Source: Neptuniibacter halophilus
GTDB lineage: Bacteria > Pseudomonadota > Gammaproteobacteria > Pseudomonadales > Balneatricaceae
Assembly (NCBI RefSeq): GCF_030295765.1
Contig: NZ_AP027292.1
Coordinates: 2,728,001-2,792,000 of the forward strand
DNA length: 64,000 nucleotides
Direction of reading: 5' to 3'
This document shows positions 1 to 8,769 of the stretch, piece after piece; position 1 is the stretch's first letter, and each line of letters starts with the position of its first letter. Made by a program: the position numbers and the translations under genes. Below the pieces are notes generated by a model. It saw only the letters and a program-made list of their open reading frames with translations, searched no databases and was not told the DNA's origin.

Positions 1-425
1 ACGAACAGGGTGAACGTGAAACACCGGTGATGTTGCATCGTGCTATCCTGGGTTCATTCGAGCGCTTTATCGGTATTCTGATCGAAAACTTTGCCGGTGC
101 ACTGCCGACCTGGCTGTCCCCGGTACAGGCTGTGGTGATGAATATTACCGACAAACAGGCTGATTATTGTGAAAAAGTTGTCCAAAATCTTGAAAATAAA
201 GGTTTCAGGGCAGAGTCGGACTTGAGAAATGAGAAGATCGGCTTTAAAATTCGCGAGCGTACTTTACAGAAGGTTCCATACCTCCTTGTAATTGGCGATA
301 AAGAAGTAGAGGCAGGCGCGGTTGCCGTGCGTACCCGTACAGGTGAAGACCTGGGATCTATGCCTCTTGAAGAATTTGTAAACCTTCTTGGCAGTGATGT
401 CGCCAGGAAAGGTCGTCAGGACTAA
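1..425 (+). CDS. thrS: threonyl-tRNA synthetase, C-terminal part
   Basis: Charges tRNA-Thr in the cytoplasm. The gene enters from the left edge; the reading frame is open from base 3 and ends with TAA at 423-425, giving about 140 C-terminal residues. What is visible is the end of the class II catalytic core ([17 protein letters not shown], motif 3, then WLSPVQ) followed by the anticodon-binding domain ([14 protein letters not shown] and VGDKEVE-like segments). It is followed by infC, the usual gammaproteobacterial thrS-infC-rpmI-rplT order. The call is secure; only the start lies outside the window. Confidence 0.97.
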   Translation, partial: EQGERETPVMLHRAILGSFERFIGILIENFAGALPTWLSPVQAVVMNITDKQADYCEKVVQNLENKGFRAESDLRNEKIGFKIRERTLQKVPYLLVIGDKEVEAGAVAVRTRTGEDLGSMPLEEFVNLLGSDVARKGRQD

Positions 426-455
426 TAAGTCTAAATAGAGTCAGGAGATACGACT

Positions 456-1001
456 ATCAGGCGTGATAACAGAAGGGGCGCTCGCAGAGAGGAGCCCATG
501 ATCAATGAGAATCTACTGAAAGTAACTAAACAGTGCAGGCTTATTGGTCCAGACGGAACACAGATTGGCATCGTACCGGTAAATGACGCTCTTGAGGCAG
601 CTCAGGAAGCGGGACTTGATCTGGTGAAAATCTCTGAAGCTGACCCCATCGTTTGTAAAGTGATGGACTATGGCAAGCATCTTTATGAAATGAAGAAGCA
701 GAAAAATGAAGCCAAGAAAAAGCAGCATCAGGTCCAGATTAAGGAAGTGAAATTCCGTCCTAATACGGAAGAAGGTGATTATCAGGTAAAACTACGCAAC
801 CTGATACGTTTCCTTGAAGCAGGAGACAAAGCCAAGATAACCCTGCGTTATCGAGGCCGTGAGATGGCCCATCAGGAACTGGGTATGCAGCTCCTCCAAC
901 GTATTGAAAAAGAGTTGGAAGAGATGAGTACCGTAGAACAGCGTCCGAAGATGGAAGGCCGTCAACTGGTCATGGTGCTGGCTCCGAAGAAGAAAAAGTA
1001 A
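456..1001 (+). CDS. infC: translation initiation factor IF-3, probable AUC start
   Basis: IF-3 binds the 30S subunit and checks start-codon choice. The 181-residue product has the N-terminal domain ([11 protein letters not shown]), lysine-rich linker and C-terminal domain ([20 protein letters not shown]) and ends in the lysine-rich APKKKK tail. The first ATG (498) would remove about 14 residues that IF-3 proteins normally have ([13 protein letters not shown]). The frame is open upstream, and AGGAG (443-447) sits 8 bases before ATC at 456. Starting there gives 181 residues, against 180 in E. coli. IF-3 genes are known to start at rare AUU/AUC-type codons that IF-3 itself discriminates against, giving autoregulation. 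The exact start is inferred; the gene identity is certain. Confidence 0.93.
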   Translation: MRRDNRRGARREEPMINENLLKVTKQCRLIGPDGTQIGIVPVNDALEAAQEAGLDLVKISEADPIVCKVMDYGKHLYEMKKQKNEAKKKQHQVQIKEVKFRPNTEEGDYQVKLRNLIRFLEAGDKAKITLRYRGREMAHQELGMQLLQRIEKELEEMSTVEQRPKMEGRQLVMVLAPKKKK

Positions 1002-1105
1002 CTCGTTACTTTCACTGACCCGTGACTGACTTGAATAAAGTCAGCTACGGGTTTTGTTGTTTGTTTCGGGTGAAAAAATTAAACGAATGCGTGGAGATTT
1101 ATGTA

Positions 1106-1300
1106 ATGCCTAAGATTAAATCTTGCCGTGGCGCGGCAAAGCGTTTCAAGAAAACCGCTAACGGTTTCAAACACAAGCAGTCTTTCACTAGTCACATTCT
1201 GACTAAGAAATCTACTAAGCGTAAGCGTCAGCTTCGCCCAATGCTGCAGGTTCATGCTGCAGACAAGGCGCTGGTTCGTCGCATGCTGCCTTATATTTGA
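1106..1300 (+). CDS. rpmI: 50S ribosomal protein L35
   Basis: A 64-residue, strongly basic protein starting [17 protein letters not shown], the typical L35 N-terminus, and ending RRMLPYI. The ATG at 1106 has GGAG about nine bases upstream. A longer open frame back to 1022 adds sequence unlike L35, so it is not used. The gene lies between infC and rplT as in most gammaproteobacteria, where L20 represses rpmI-rplT translation. A similar control is likely here but no operator structure was worked out. Confidence 0.97.
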   Translation: MPKIKSCRGAAKRFKKTANGFKHKQSFTSHILTKKSTKRKRQLRPMLQVHAADKALVRRMLPYI

Positions 1301-1338
1301 TCGATTTTTTAGTTAACAGAATTTAGAGGAAGAAAGAC

Positions 1339-1695
1339 ATGGCTCGTGTAAAACGTGGTGTGATTGCCCGTCGTCGTCATAAGAAGGTCCTGAAGAAAGC
1401 AAAAGGTTACTACGGTGCTCGTAGCCGAGTATTCCGCGTTGCTAAACAGGCGGTTATCAAAGCTGGTCAGTACGCATACCGCGACCGTCGTCAGCGTAAG
1501 CGTCAGTTCCGCGCTCTGTGGATTGCACGTATCAACGCTGGTGCGCGCCTGAACGGTCTGTCTTACAGCCGTTTCATCGCTGGTCTGAAAAAAGCTGACA
1601 TCGAGATCGACCGTAAGGTTCTGGCGGACCTGGCTGTTCACGAAGCTGGCGCATTTACTGCCATCGTAGAGAAAGCGAAAGCTGCTCTGGCGTAA
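1339..1695 (+). CDS. rplT: 50S ribosomal protein L20
   Basis: A 118-residue basic ribosomal protein needed early in 50S assembly. It begins [19 protein letters not shown] and contains [20 protein letters not shown], the family signature. The start has AGAGGAAG upstream at 1325-1332. It is the last gene before a strong terminator. In other gammaproteobacteria this protein represses its own operon by binding mRNA. Confidence 0.98.
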   Translation: MARVKRGVIARRRHKKVLKKAKGYYGARSRVFRVAKQAVIKAGQYAYRDRRQRKRQFRALWIARINAGARLNGLSYSRFIAGLKKADIEIDRKVLADLAVHEAGAFTAIVEKAKAALA

Positions 1696-1726
1696 GGCAC
1701 CCAGTGTCGTGTAAACGACCACTTTT

Positions 1727-1764
1727 AAAATAGGGGAAGGGTGCAAGCTCTTCCCCTATTTTTT
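1727..1764 (+). terminator. rho-independent terminator after rplT
   Basis: A nine-pair stem, TAGGGGAAG (1731-1739) with CTTCCCCTA (1750-1758), is extended by AAAA/TTTT and followed by a T-rich run to 1764. It separates infC-rpmI-rplT from pheST. No short phenylalanine-rich leader peptide is visible before it, so it does not look like the pheM attenuator of E. coli. Confidence 0.85.
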
Positions 1765-1817
1765 CGGTTTTTTTGCCCAGCTTGCAGCGTGTTAGCTCGG
1801 CAAAGTGACTGAATTGA

Positions 1818-2834
<1,017 letters not shown>

Positions 2835-2883
2835 TCAGCAGAAACATGTCAGCGGTAATAAACAGAATTTTCGGGAAAGCAAA

Positions 2884-5280
2884 ATGAAATTCAGTGAAAG
2901 TTGGTTACGTGAACTGGTCAATCCGGCAGTAGATACTCAGGGGATTGTTGATCAGATCACTATGGCAGGTCTGGAAGTAGATGAAGTAGAACCTGCAGCA
3001 AAAGATTTCAGTAACGTGGTTGTGGGCGAGATCCTCACGGCGGAACAGCATCCGAATGCAGATAAGCTGCAGGTTTGCACGGTCAGCGATGGCAGTGAAG
3101 AGTTTCAGGTGGTCTGCGGTGCGCCGAACGCCCGCGCCGGACTGAAAACTGCCTACGCAAAAGTGGGTGCGGTCCTGCCAACGCCGGACGGAAAAGAATT
3201 TAAGATCAAAAAGGCGAAACTGCGTCAGGTCGAATCCTTCGGCATGCTTTGCGCTGAAGATGAGCTGGGTATTTCTGACGACCACGGCGGCATTATGGAA
3301 CTGCCTGCGGATGCGCCGGTAGGTAGCTGTATCCGTGAATACCTGAGCCTGAACGATCAGATTATCGATGTGGATCTGACACCTAACCGGGGTGACTGCC
3401 TGAGTATTACCGGTCTGGCACGTGAAGTAGGTGTGCTGAACAAAGCACCGGTCACCTTTGTTGCGGATAACGAAACTGCGCCGGTTATTGATGACACTTT
3501 CCCGGTTGAGCTCAAAGATGCGGCGGATTGCCCGCGATATGTGGGTCGTGTGATCCGCAATATCAATCCACAGGCGGAAACACCGTTGTGGATGAAGCAG
3601 AAACTGGAACGTTCCGGTGTGCGCAGTATCGATCCGGTGGTTGATGTAACCAACTACGTGTTGCTCGAACTGGGTCAGCCGATGCATGCATTTGATCTGG
3701 ACAAACTGTCCGGGGAGATCGTTGTACGTCGTGCTGTACAGGGTGAGAAGCTGACGCTGCTGGATGGTCAGGAGATCGAACTGAATGCAGATACACTGGC
3801 GATTACCGATGCTTCCGGCCCTGTTGCAATGGCCGGTATCATGGGCGGCGAGCCGACCAGTGTGACCGAAGAAACGCGGAACATCTTCCTCGAAAGCGCG
3901 TTCTTTAATCCAATCTCTATCGCGGGACGTGCCCGTTCCTACGGTCTGCATACAGACTCTTCGCACCGCTTCGAGCGGGGCGTGGACTGGCAGCTACAGA
4001 GCCGTGCAATCAACCGTGCCAGCGAGCTGCTGCTGGAGATCGTGGGTGGTGAAGCCGGTCCTGTGGTTGAAACCGTGAATGAAGATGAGCTGCCTGCGGC
4101 GCGTCAGGTGTTCCTGCGTCACAGCAAGGTAAACAGCATGCTGGCTTTTGAAATGCCGGCGGCTGAAATTGAAGAGATTCTGACACGTCTCGGTCTGGGT
4201 GTAGAGAAAACATCCACCGAGGGTGAGTGGCATGTGGCGGTTCCGTCTTACCGTTTTGATATCGCCATCGAAGTGGATCTGATCGAAGAGCTGGCGCGTG
4301 TATACGGGTATAACAACCTGCCTGTTCGCACCCCTACGGCGTCGATGCCGATTAAAGAGCGAGATGAAACTCAGGTGTCGATCCAGCAGGTGCGCCGTGC
4401 GCTGATCGCACTGGGCTATCAGGAAGCGATTACTTACAGCTTTATCGAAGCGGGTCTGGCAAAACAGTTCGACGACCAGTATGACGCGATTGCACTGGCT
4501 AACCCGATCTCTGCTGAGATGGCTGTTATGCGTACGACAATCTGGCCGGGTCTGGTTAAAGCACTGCAGTATAACCAGAACCGTCAGCAGAGCCGTGTGC
4601 GTCTGTTTGAGAGCGGTCAGCGCTTCCTGCCGACCTCTGGTGACGAGATCGTTCAGGAGAACGTGGTTGCAGGCCTACTGGCGGGTAGTCGTGTGCCTGA
4701 AGGCTGGCAGGGCGGTAAAGATCAGGTTGATTTTTATGATATGAAGGGCGATCTGGAAAGCCTGCTGGCACTGGGTGGTGCGGCTGAAGAGTTCAGCTTC
4801 GTTGCCGGTCAGCACGTTGCGCTGCACCCGGGTCAGACCGCGCAGATCCTGCGTAATGGTGAAGCGGTCGGTTATGTGGGTGCTCTGCATCCGAACCTGA
4901 TTAAAGCACTGGGCCTGAATGCTCCTGTCTACCTGTTTGAAATTAATCAGGCAGCCCTGTGTCGTGGCAGCCTCTCTTCCTATGCCGAAATTTCAAAATT
5001 CCCGGAGTCCCGTCGTGACCTGGCGTTGATCGTGGATGAGAAAACTGCGTTCGATGAGATCCGCAAGCTGGTACAAAAGCAGGCCGGTGAATTTATCAAA
5101 CAGGTTACACTGTTTGACGTTTATCAGGGGCAAGGTATTGAATCAGGAAGAAAAAGTCTTGCTCTGGGCTTGACGTGGCAGCATCCTTCGCGCACTCTTA
5201 ATGATGAAGAAATAAACAACGCAATCGATGCGGTTGTTACTGCACTGGCCAGTGAGTTTGGTGCCTCATTGCGAGAGTAA
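2884..5280 (+). CDS. pheT: phenylalanyl-tRNA synthetase beta subunit
   Basis: Beta subunit of PheRS (798 residues; E. coli 795). In order: N-terminal domain MKFSESWLRELVNP, an OB-fold tRNA-binding EMAP-like domain around residues 40-150 (EQHPNADKLQVC, GMLCAEDELG), the B3/B4 editing domain with GQPMHAFDLDKL around 260, the B5 domain near 400-475, a class II-like non-catalytic core, and the C-terminal ferredoxin-like anticodon-binding domain (SKFPESRRDLALIVD). It lies between pheS and ihfA as in enterics and pseudomonads. Confidence 0.98.
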   Translation: MKFSESWLRELVNPAVDTQGIVDQITMAGLEVDEVEPAAKDFSNVVVGEILTAEQHPNADKLQVCTVSDGSEEFQVVCGAPNARAGLKTAYAKVGAVLPTPDGKEFKIKKAKLRQVESFGMLCAEDELGISDDHGGIMELPADAPVGSCIREYLSLNDQIIDVDLTPNRGDCLSITGLAREVGVLNKAPVTFVADNETAPVIDDTFPVELKDAADCPRYVGRVIRNINPQAETPLWMKQKLERSGVRSIDPVVDVTNYVLLELGQPMHAFDLDKLSGEIVVRRAVQGEKLTLLDGQEIELNADTLAITDASGPVAMAGIMGGEPTSVTEETRNIFLESAFFNPISIAGRARSYGLHTDSSHRFERGVDWQLQSRAINRASELLLEIVGGEAGPVVETVNEDELPAARQVFLRHSKVNSMLAFEMPAAEIEEILTRLGLGVEKTSTEGEWHVAVPSYRFDIAIEVDLIEELARVYGYNNLPVRTPTASMPIKERDETQVSIQQVRRALIALGYQEAITYSFIEAGLAKQFDDQYDAIALANPISAEMAVMRTTIWPGLVKALQYNQNRQQSRVRLFESGQRFLPTSGDEIVQENVVAGLLAGSRVPEGWQGGKDQVDFYDMKGDLESLLALGGAAEEFSFVAGQHVALHPGQTAQILRNGEAVGYVGALHPNLIKALGLNAPVYLFEINQAALCRGSLSSYAEISKFPESRRDLALIVDEKTAFDEIRKLVQKQAGEFIKQVTLFDVYQGQGIESGRKSLALGLTWQHPSRTLNDEEINNAIDAVVTALASEFGASLRE

Positions 5281-5299
5281 GCAGCAAAGGTGATAGATC

Positions 5300-5605
5300 A
5301 TGGGCTCGTTAACAAAAGCTGAAATGGCTGAACGCCTGAATGAAGAGCTGGGTTTGAATAAACGTGAAGCCAAGGAGATGGTGGAGTCGTTCTTTGATGA
5401 GATCCGCGCTTGCTTAGCGAGTAACGAGCAGGTAAAGCTGTCTGGTTTTGGGAACTTTGATCTTCGAGATAAGCGCCAGAGGCCAGGCAGAAACCCGAAA
5501 ACCGGGGAGGAAGTACCGATCTCGGCGCGCCGGGTGGTGACTTTTCGACCCGGTCAGAAACTGAAGGACCGTGTCGAAACCTATGCTGGAGACGGAGCAG
5601 AGTAA
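5300..5605 (+). CDS. ihfA: integration host factor alpha subunit
   Basis: DNA-bending nucleoid protein that works as a heterodimer with IhfB. The 101-residue product has the HU/IHF fold: [20 protein letters not shown], the [14 protein letters not shown] segment, and the DNA-intercalating beta arm [20 protein letters not shown]. The start at 5300 follows AAAGGTG. It lies directly after pheT, as expected. IHF commonly assists sigma-54 promoters, such as those predicted at the right of this window. Confidence 0.97.
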   Translation: MGSLTKAEMAERLNEELGLNKREAKEMVESFFDEIRACLASNEQVKLSGFGNFDLRDKRQRPGRNPKTGEEVPISARRVVTFRPGQKLKDRVETYAGDGAE

Positions 5606-5939
5606 CGACTCCAACCCGATCCCGGGTAAGCGTTATTTCACCATTGGCGAAGTGGCTAAACTTTGTGACCTTAAAGCGCATGTGCTGCGCTACTGGGAGA
5701 AGGAGTTCAGCCAGATTTCGCCGGTCAAGCGCAACAATCGCCGTTATTATCAGCGGCAGGATGTGTTGCTGATCAGACAGATTAAAAGCCTTTTGCACGA
5801 TCAGGGTTACACTCTGAGCGGGGCCAAGCAGTACCTCTCCGGTGAGAACAATGAAGAGGATCAGACTCAGTACAAGCAACTGCTGAGGCAGACCATTGCT
5901 GAACTTGAGGAAATACTTGAAACCCTCAGGAGGGATTAA
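5583..5939 (+). CDS. MerR-family transcriptional regulator (conserved ihfA neighbour)
   Basis: A small (118-residue) MerR-like protein: after a short leader it reads [29 protein letters not shown], a winged-helix DNA-binding domain, then [19 protein letters not shown] and a short C-terminal helix, with no sensor domain or metal-binding cysteine loop. It overlaps the end of ihfA by 23 bases. ATG at 5583 matches the start of relatives next to ihfA in pseudomonads; a GTG at 5571 is possible. The target genes are not known to me. Confidence 0.88.
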   Translation: MLETEQSNDSNPIPGKRYFTIGEVAKLCDLKAHVLRYWEKEFSQISPVKRNNRRYYQRQDVLLIRQIKSLLHDQGYTLSGAKQYLSGENNEEDQTQYKQLLRQTIAELEEILETLRRD

Positions 5940-5968
5940 CCGGTAACCTTCGGTGGCGGTGAAAAAGC

Positions 5969-5997
5969 TTCACAACATCAAATGGTTAGGATAGTAT
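5969..5997 (+). promoter_or_regulatory. predicted sigma-70 promoter of tRNA-Pro
   Basis: TTCACA (5969-5974), 17-base spacer, TAGTAT (5992-5997), placed 35 bases before the mature tRNA 5' end. One mismatch to the -35 consensus. Confidence 0.65.
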
Positions 5998-6032
5998 ACC
6001 GGTCCGCTGAATGAGAATGTTCAGCTCAGTGT

Positions 6033-6109
6033 CGGTGTGTAGCGCAGCCTGGTAGCGCATCGTCATGGGGTGGCGAGGGTCGGAGGTTCGAATCCTCTCA
6101 CACCGACCA
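6033..6109 (+). tRNA. tRNA-Pro(GGG)
   Basis: A 77-base cloverleaf. Acceptor CGGTGTG pairs with CACACCG, the D-arm contains AGCGCAGCCTGGTAGCGC, the anticodon stem is TCGTC/GGCGA with loop ATGGGGT (anticodon GGG, reading CCC/CCU), and the T-arm has GGTTCGAATCC. The CCA end is encoded at 6107-6109. The last 16 bases and the following terminator are repeated twice downstream. Confidence 0.96.
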
Positions 6110-6451
6110 ATTTAATAAAGAAACCGACCTTGTGTCGGTTTTTTATTAAATAAAATCAGCAGAGGATTCGTTCGAGCCGAGCGGAGCGAGACAACGCTGC
6201 GTCAGCAGCGGCCCGGAGGGCGAGGCGCAGTTTAGCCGAGTTATTCCTCTCACACCGACCAATTTAATAAAGAAACCGACCTTGTGTCGGTTTTTTATTA
6301 AATAAAATCAGCAGAGGATTCGTTCGAGCCGAGCGGAGCGAGACAACGCTGCGCCAGCAGCGGCCCGGAGGGCGAGGCGTAGTTTAGCCGAGTTATTCCT
6401 CTCACACCGACCAATTTAATAAAGAAACCGACCTTGTGTCGGTTTTTTATT
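6094..6451 (+). repeat. tandem 152-bp repeats of the tRNA-Pro 3' end plus terminator
   Basis: Units begin at 6094, 6246 and 6398; the third is cut after 54 bases. Each starts with the last 16 bases of tRNA-Pro (CCTCTCACACCGACCA), continues with a rho-independent terminator, then (first two units) about 98 bases rich in short stems (AGCGGAGCG, GCTGCG..CAGC, GCCCGGAGGGC). The spacer starts with AGAGGATTCG, the reverse complement of the tRNA T-arm sequence CGAATCCTCT. Units one and two differ at only two visible positions. The layout recalls the tyrT repeats of E. coli (comparison from known biology). Confidence 0.93.
6121..6145 (+). terminator. terminator of tRNA-Pro (copy 1)
   Basis: Stem AACCGAC/GTCGGTT with loop CTTGT, followed by TTTTTT. 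Identical copies at 6273-6297 and 6425-6449 belong to the tandem repeats, so three terminators stand in a row. Confidence 0.88.
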
Positions 6452-6494
6452 GCCTGTTGGCTTGAGATGGATTATTCCCGGATTGTGCTTTTTC

Positions 6495-6657
6495 TGTGGG
6501 AAGCTGCCTCCAGCACGAAGGCATTGTGCAGATCAGTTCAGGAACGGTCGGCGTGAGACACGCCTCTTACAAGGGTATCAATGGTGGTGGGAGCGCCGTC
6601 CCGGCACGAAGGCATAGCTAAGAGCCGGGAACGACTGGCGTGAAATGCGCTACCTGC
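6495..6657. repeat. two degenerate copies of a ~80-bp repeat
   Basis: Copy 1 (about 6495-6571) and copy 2 (about 6584-6657) share GTGGGA, GCACGAAGGCAT and GAACG...GGCGTGA blocks in the same order, with diverged bases between them. They fill the space between the tRNA repeats and the convergent hydroxylase gene. No coding potential is seen. Confidence 0.6.
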
Positions 6658-7986
6658 CTAGTGCAGCCCCAGAAAACGACCGGGTTTCAACCTGTCAGGA
6701 ATCATCCTTTCGATCTTTTTACGTGCCTCCTGCAAGGGTGGGGCAGATGGCAGGGGAGGCAGGTGGGCTCTGATCTCCTCCAGCGGCGAAGGGCTGTCCG
6801 GGTTTTGCTCGGTCAGTGAGTGGGTAATCAGTTGCTTGAGCGGTTGAATATTGTTGGCCAGCCGCAGTGTTGCTTTACGCGCCAGCTTGGCCGCCAGACT
6901 TTCATTGGTAAACAATCCCACTACCAGATTAGTGCCGTGGTACAGCACGCGGGTGGTACGCATCTGTTCCCGTTCATAGGCCTGCAGGATCGCCTCACCG
7001 GCGAAGTCTTCACCTTCAGCAACGGCATTCATGATCTGTTTTGCCAGTGTCGCCTGACCTTTCAGGCCCAGATTAAAACCGTGGGCTGTGACCGGGTGCA
7101 TCCCTACTGCGGCATCGCCGATCAGGGCGAAGCGGCGGGATACAAACTGATTGGCATGCACCGCAACCAGCGGGTAAACGTGACGCTTTCCGAGGAGCTT
7201 CATCTCACCCAGCAGGCCATCCAGTTGCTGTTCGATGGTCTGGTTAAATTCTGTGTCACTCATGTCTGCATAGCTTTGAGCGTCGCGGCTATTCACGGTA
7301 ACCACGATGGATGAACGGTTTCCATTCATCGGAAGAATCGCGGTGGTGCGGCCGTAGTGGAAGCATTCAAACGCGGTCTGCTGGTGTGGCTGGCTATGCT
7401 CCATACGGCAGACGATAGCGCTGCGGGAGAAGTCGCGCATGGTGGCGGACAAGCCCATCTTGCGGCGCATTTCAGAAAAGCGGGTGTCAGCGGCCACAAT
7501 CAGACGGGCATGCAGAGTCTGACCATTATTCAGGCCCACCGACCCCCACTCCTGATCGGTGCTGATCTGTTCCACTGCGGTTTCGCTGATCAGCTCTACC
7601 GATGGATGCGCACAGAGTTCTTCATAACAGGCCTTGCGGATATGGTGATTGGGTACCAGATAACCCAGTGCATCCAGCCCCGGCTGGTTGTTATCGAAAT
7701 TCAGGCTGTAGCTGGAGCCTCCATCAAATACCTTCGCCGCCTCGATAGGGGAGATGGCTTCCGCGGGTAGTCGCTGCCAGACGCCACTGGTTTTCATCAA
7801 TTCGACAGACTGATGGGTCAGGGCGATCTCGCGGCCATCTTCTGCCGGGTCGGCGAGGGTTGCAGCAGAGCTGCGTTCGATAATACCGACCCGGAGTGGC
7901 AGTTCAGCCAGAGAGCGGGCAAAACTGAGGCCTGCCGGGCCCGCGCCGATAATCAAAATGTCGTAGTGGGAGCTTGTGTCTGTCAC
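6658..7986 (-). CDS. ubiM: FAD-dependent hydroxylase, UbiH/UbiM type
   Basis: A 442-residue class A flavin monooxygenase. The N-terminal GxGxxG Rossmann motif is IIGAGPAGLSFARSLA, DGREIALTHQSVELMKTSGVW follows, and the second FAD motif is FALIGDAAVGMHPVTAHGFN. This family hydroxylates the ubiquinone ring; the DGREIALTH stretch resembles UbiM rather than UbiH, UbiF or UbiI, but this is from memory and the paralogue is not certain. GTG at 7986 has GAGGG eight bases upstream and starts just before the FAD motif. An ATG at 8052 would add 22 residues with a poor ribosome site. It is convergent with the tRNA-Pro locus. Confidence 0.8.
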   Translation of the reverse strand: MTDTSSHYDILIIGAGPAGLSFARSLAELPLRVGIIERSSAATLADPAEDGREIALTHQSVELMKTSGVWQRLPAEAISPIEAAKVFDGGSSYSLNFDNNQPGLDALGYLVPNHHIRKACYEELCAHPSVELISETAVEQISTDQEWGSVGLNNGQTLHARLIVAADTRFSEMRRKMGLSATMRDFSRSAIVCRMEHSQPHQQTAFECFHYGRTTAILPMNGNRSSIVVTVNSRDAQSYADMSDTEFNQTIEQQLDGLLGEMKLLGKRHVYPLVAVHANQFVSRRFALIGDAAVGMHPVTAHGFNLGLKGQATLAKQIMNAVAEGEDFAGEAILQAYEREQMRTTRVLYHGTNLVVGLFTNESLAAKLARKATLRLANNIQPLKQLITHSLTEQNPDSPSPLEEIRAHLPPLPSAPPLQEARKKIERMIPDRLKPGRFLGLH

Positions 7987-8125
7987 CGCAGTCGCCCTCT
8001 TGCTCGAGCTTAAATAAAGCCTCCACTCTACCTTTTCTGCTATGAATGACATGGATATAAATCAACGAATTGCTGTTAATCTGTCATAAGTGAGCAAACC
8101 AAAGCGATGGGTTCAGGAGCAGAAA

Positions 8126-8767
8126 GTGTCAATCGAAAATGACTCACCACAGGATATGGCAATGCAGGAGGCTGCAGAGCGTTCCACATTAGCGCATTAT
8201 GATCAGGTAGCTGAGCAGTTCTGGTTGGGGACCCGTGAGCATGATGTGAGTCAGAATATAGCAGCGTTACTCAGCGCACTGCCTGCTGAGCGACCTCTGA
8301 AAATACTGGATCTGGGCTGTGGCCCGGGTCGGGATCTTATTCAGTTTACAGCGCTGGGGCATCATGCGGTGGGGCTTGATGGCAGTGAGTCATTTTGTCA
8401 GATGGCGCGGGAAAATAGCGGCTGCACGGTATTGAAACAGTCCTTTCTGGAGCTGGATCTGGGAGAGGCTGAATATGATGGCATTTTCGCCAATGCTTCG
8501 CTGTTTCATGTGCCTCGTCCTGCGTTGCCGGAGGTGTTGAGGCACTGTCACCGCAGTTTGGTGGAAGGCGGGGTATTGTTCAGCTCTAACCCCCGCGGCA
8601 ACCGCGAAGGCTGGAATGGTCAGCGCTATGGTAACTACATGGAATATGATGAGAGTGCTGAGCGGTTACACCAGGCCGGTTTTGAGATCATTGAGCATTA
8701 CTACAGGCCCGCGGGTTTACCCCGGTCGCAGCAGCCCTGGCTGGCCATTGTAGCGCGTAAGTGCTGA
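8126..8767 (+). CDS. class I SAM-dependent methyltransferase
   Basis: A 213-residue protein with the Rossmann methyltransferase core. Motif I is ILDLGCGPGRDLIQF, the acidic end of strand 2 is GLDGS, and motif IV is YDGIFANASLFHV, with SLVEGGVLFSSNPRG in the post-motif. It is cytoplasmic and the substrate cannot be told. GTG at 8126 has AGGAG at 8115-8119; an upstream in-frame GTG at 8090 is possible. It is divergent from the hydroxylase gene, but nothing else ties the two together. Confidence 0.85.
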   Translation: MSIENDSPQDMAMQEAAERSTLAHYDQVAEQFWLGTREHDVSQNIAALLSALPAERPLKILDLGCGPGRDLIQFTALGHHAVGLDGSESFCQMARENSGCTVLKQSFLELDLGEAEYDGIFANASLFHVPRPALPEVLRHCHRSLVEGGVLFSSNPRGNREGWNGQRYGNYMEYDESAERLHQAGFEIIEHYYRPAGLPRSQQPWLAIVARKC

Positions 8768-8769
8768 CC

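Noticed and set aside
1022..1105. Longer start for rpmI
   Set aside because: The extra residues do not resemble L35 and the ribosome site is at 1106.
2905..3966. 353-residue minus-strand frame opposite pheT
   Set aside because: Antisense shadow; composition follows the codons of pheT.
6094..6451. CRISPR array
   Set aside because: Units are 152 bp with conserved, not variable, interiors and derive from the tRNA 3' end.
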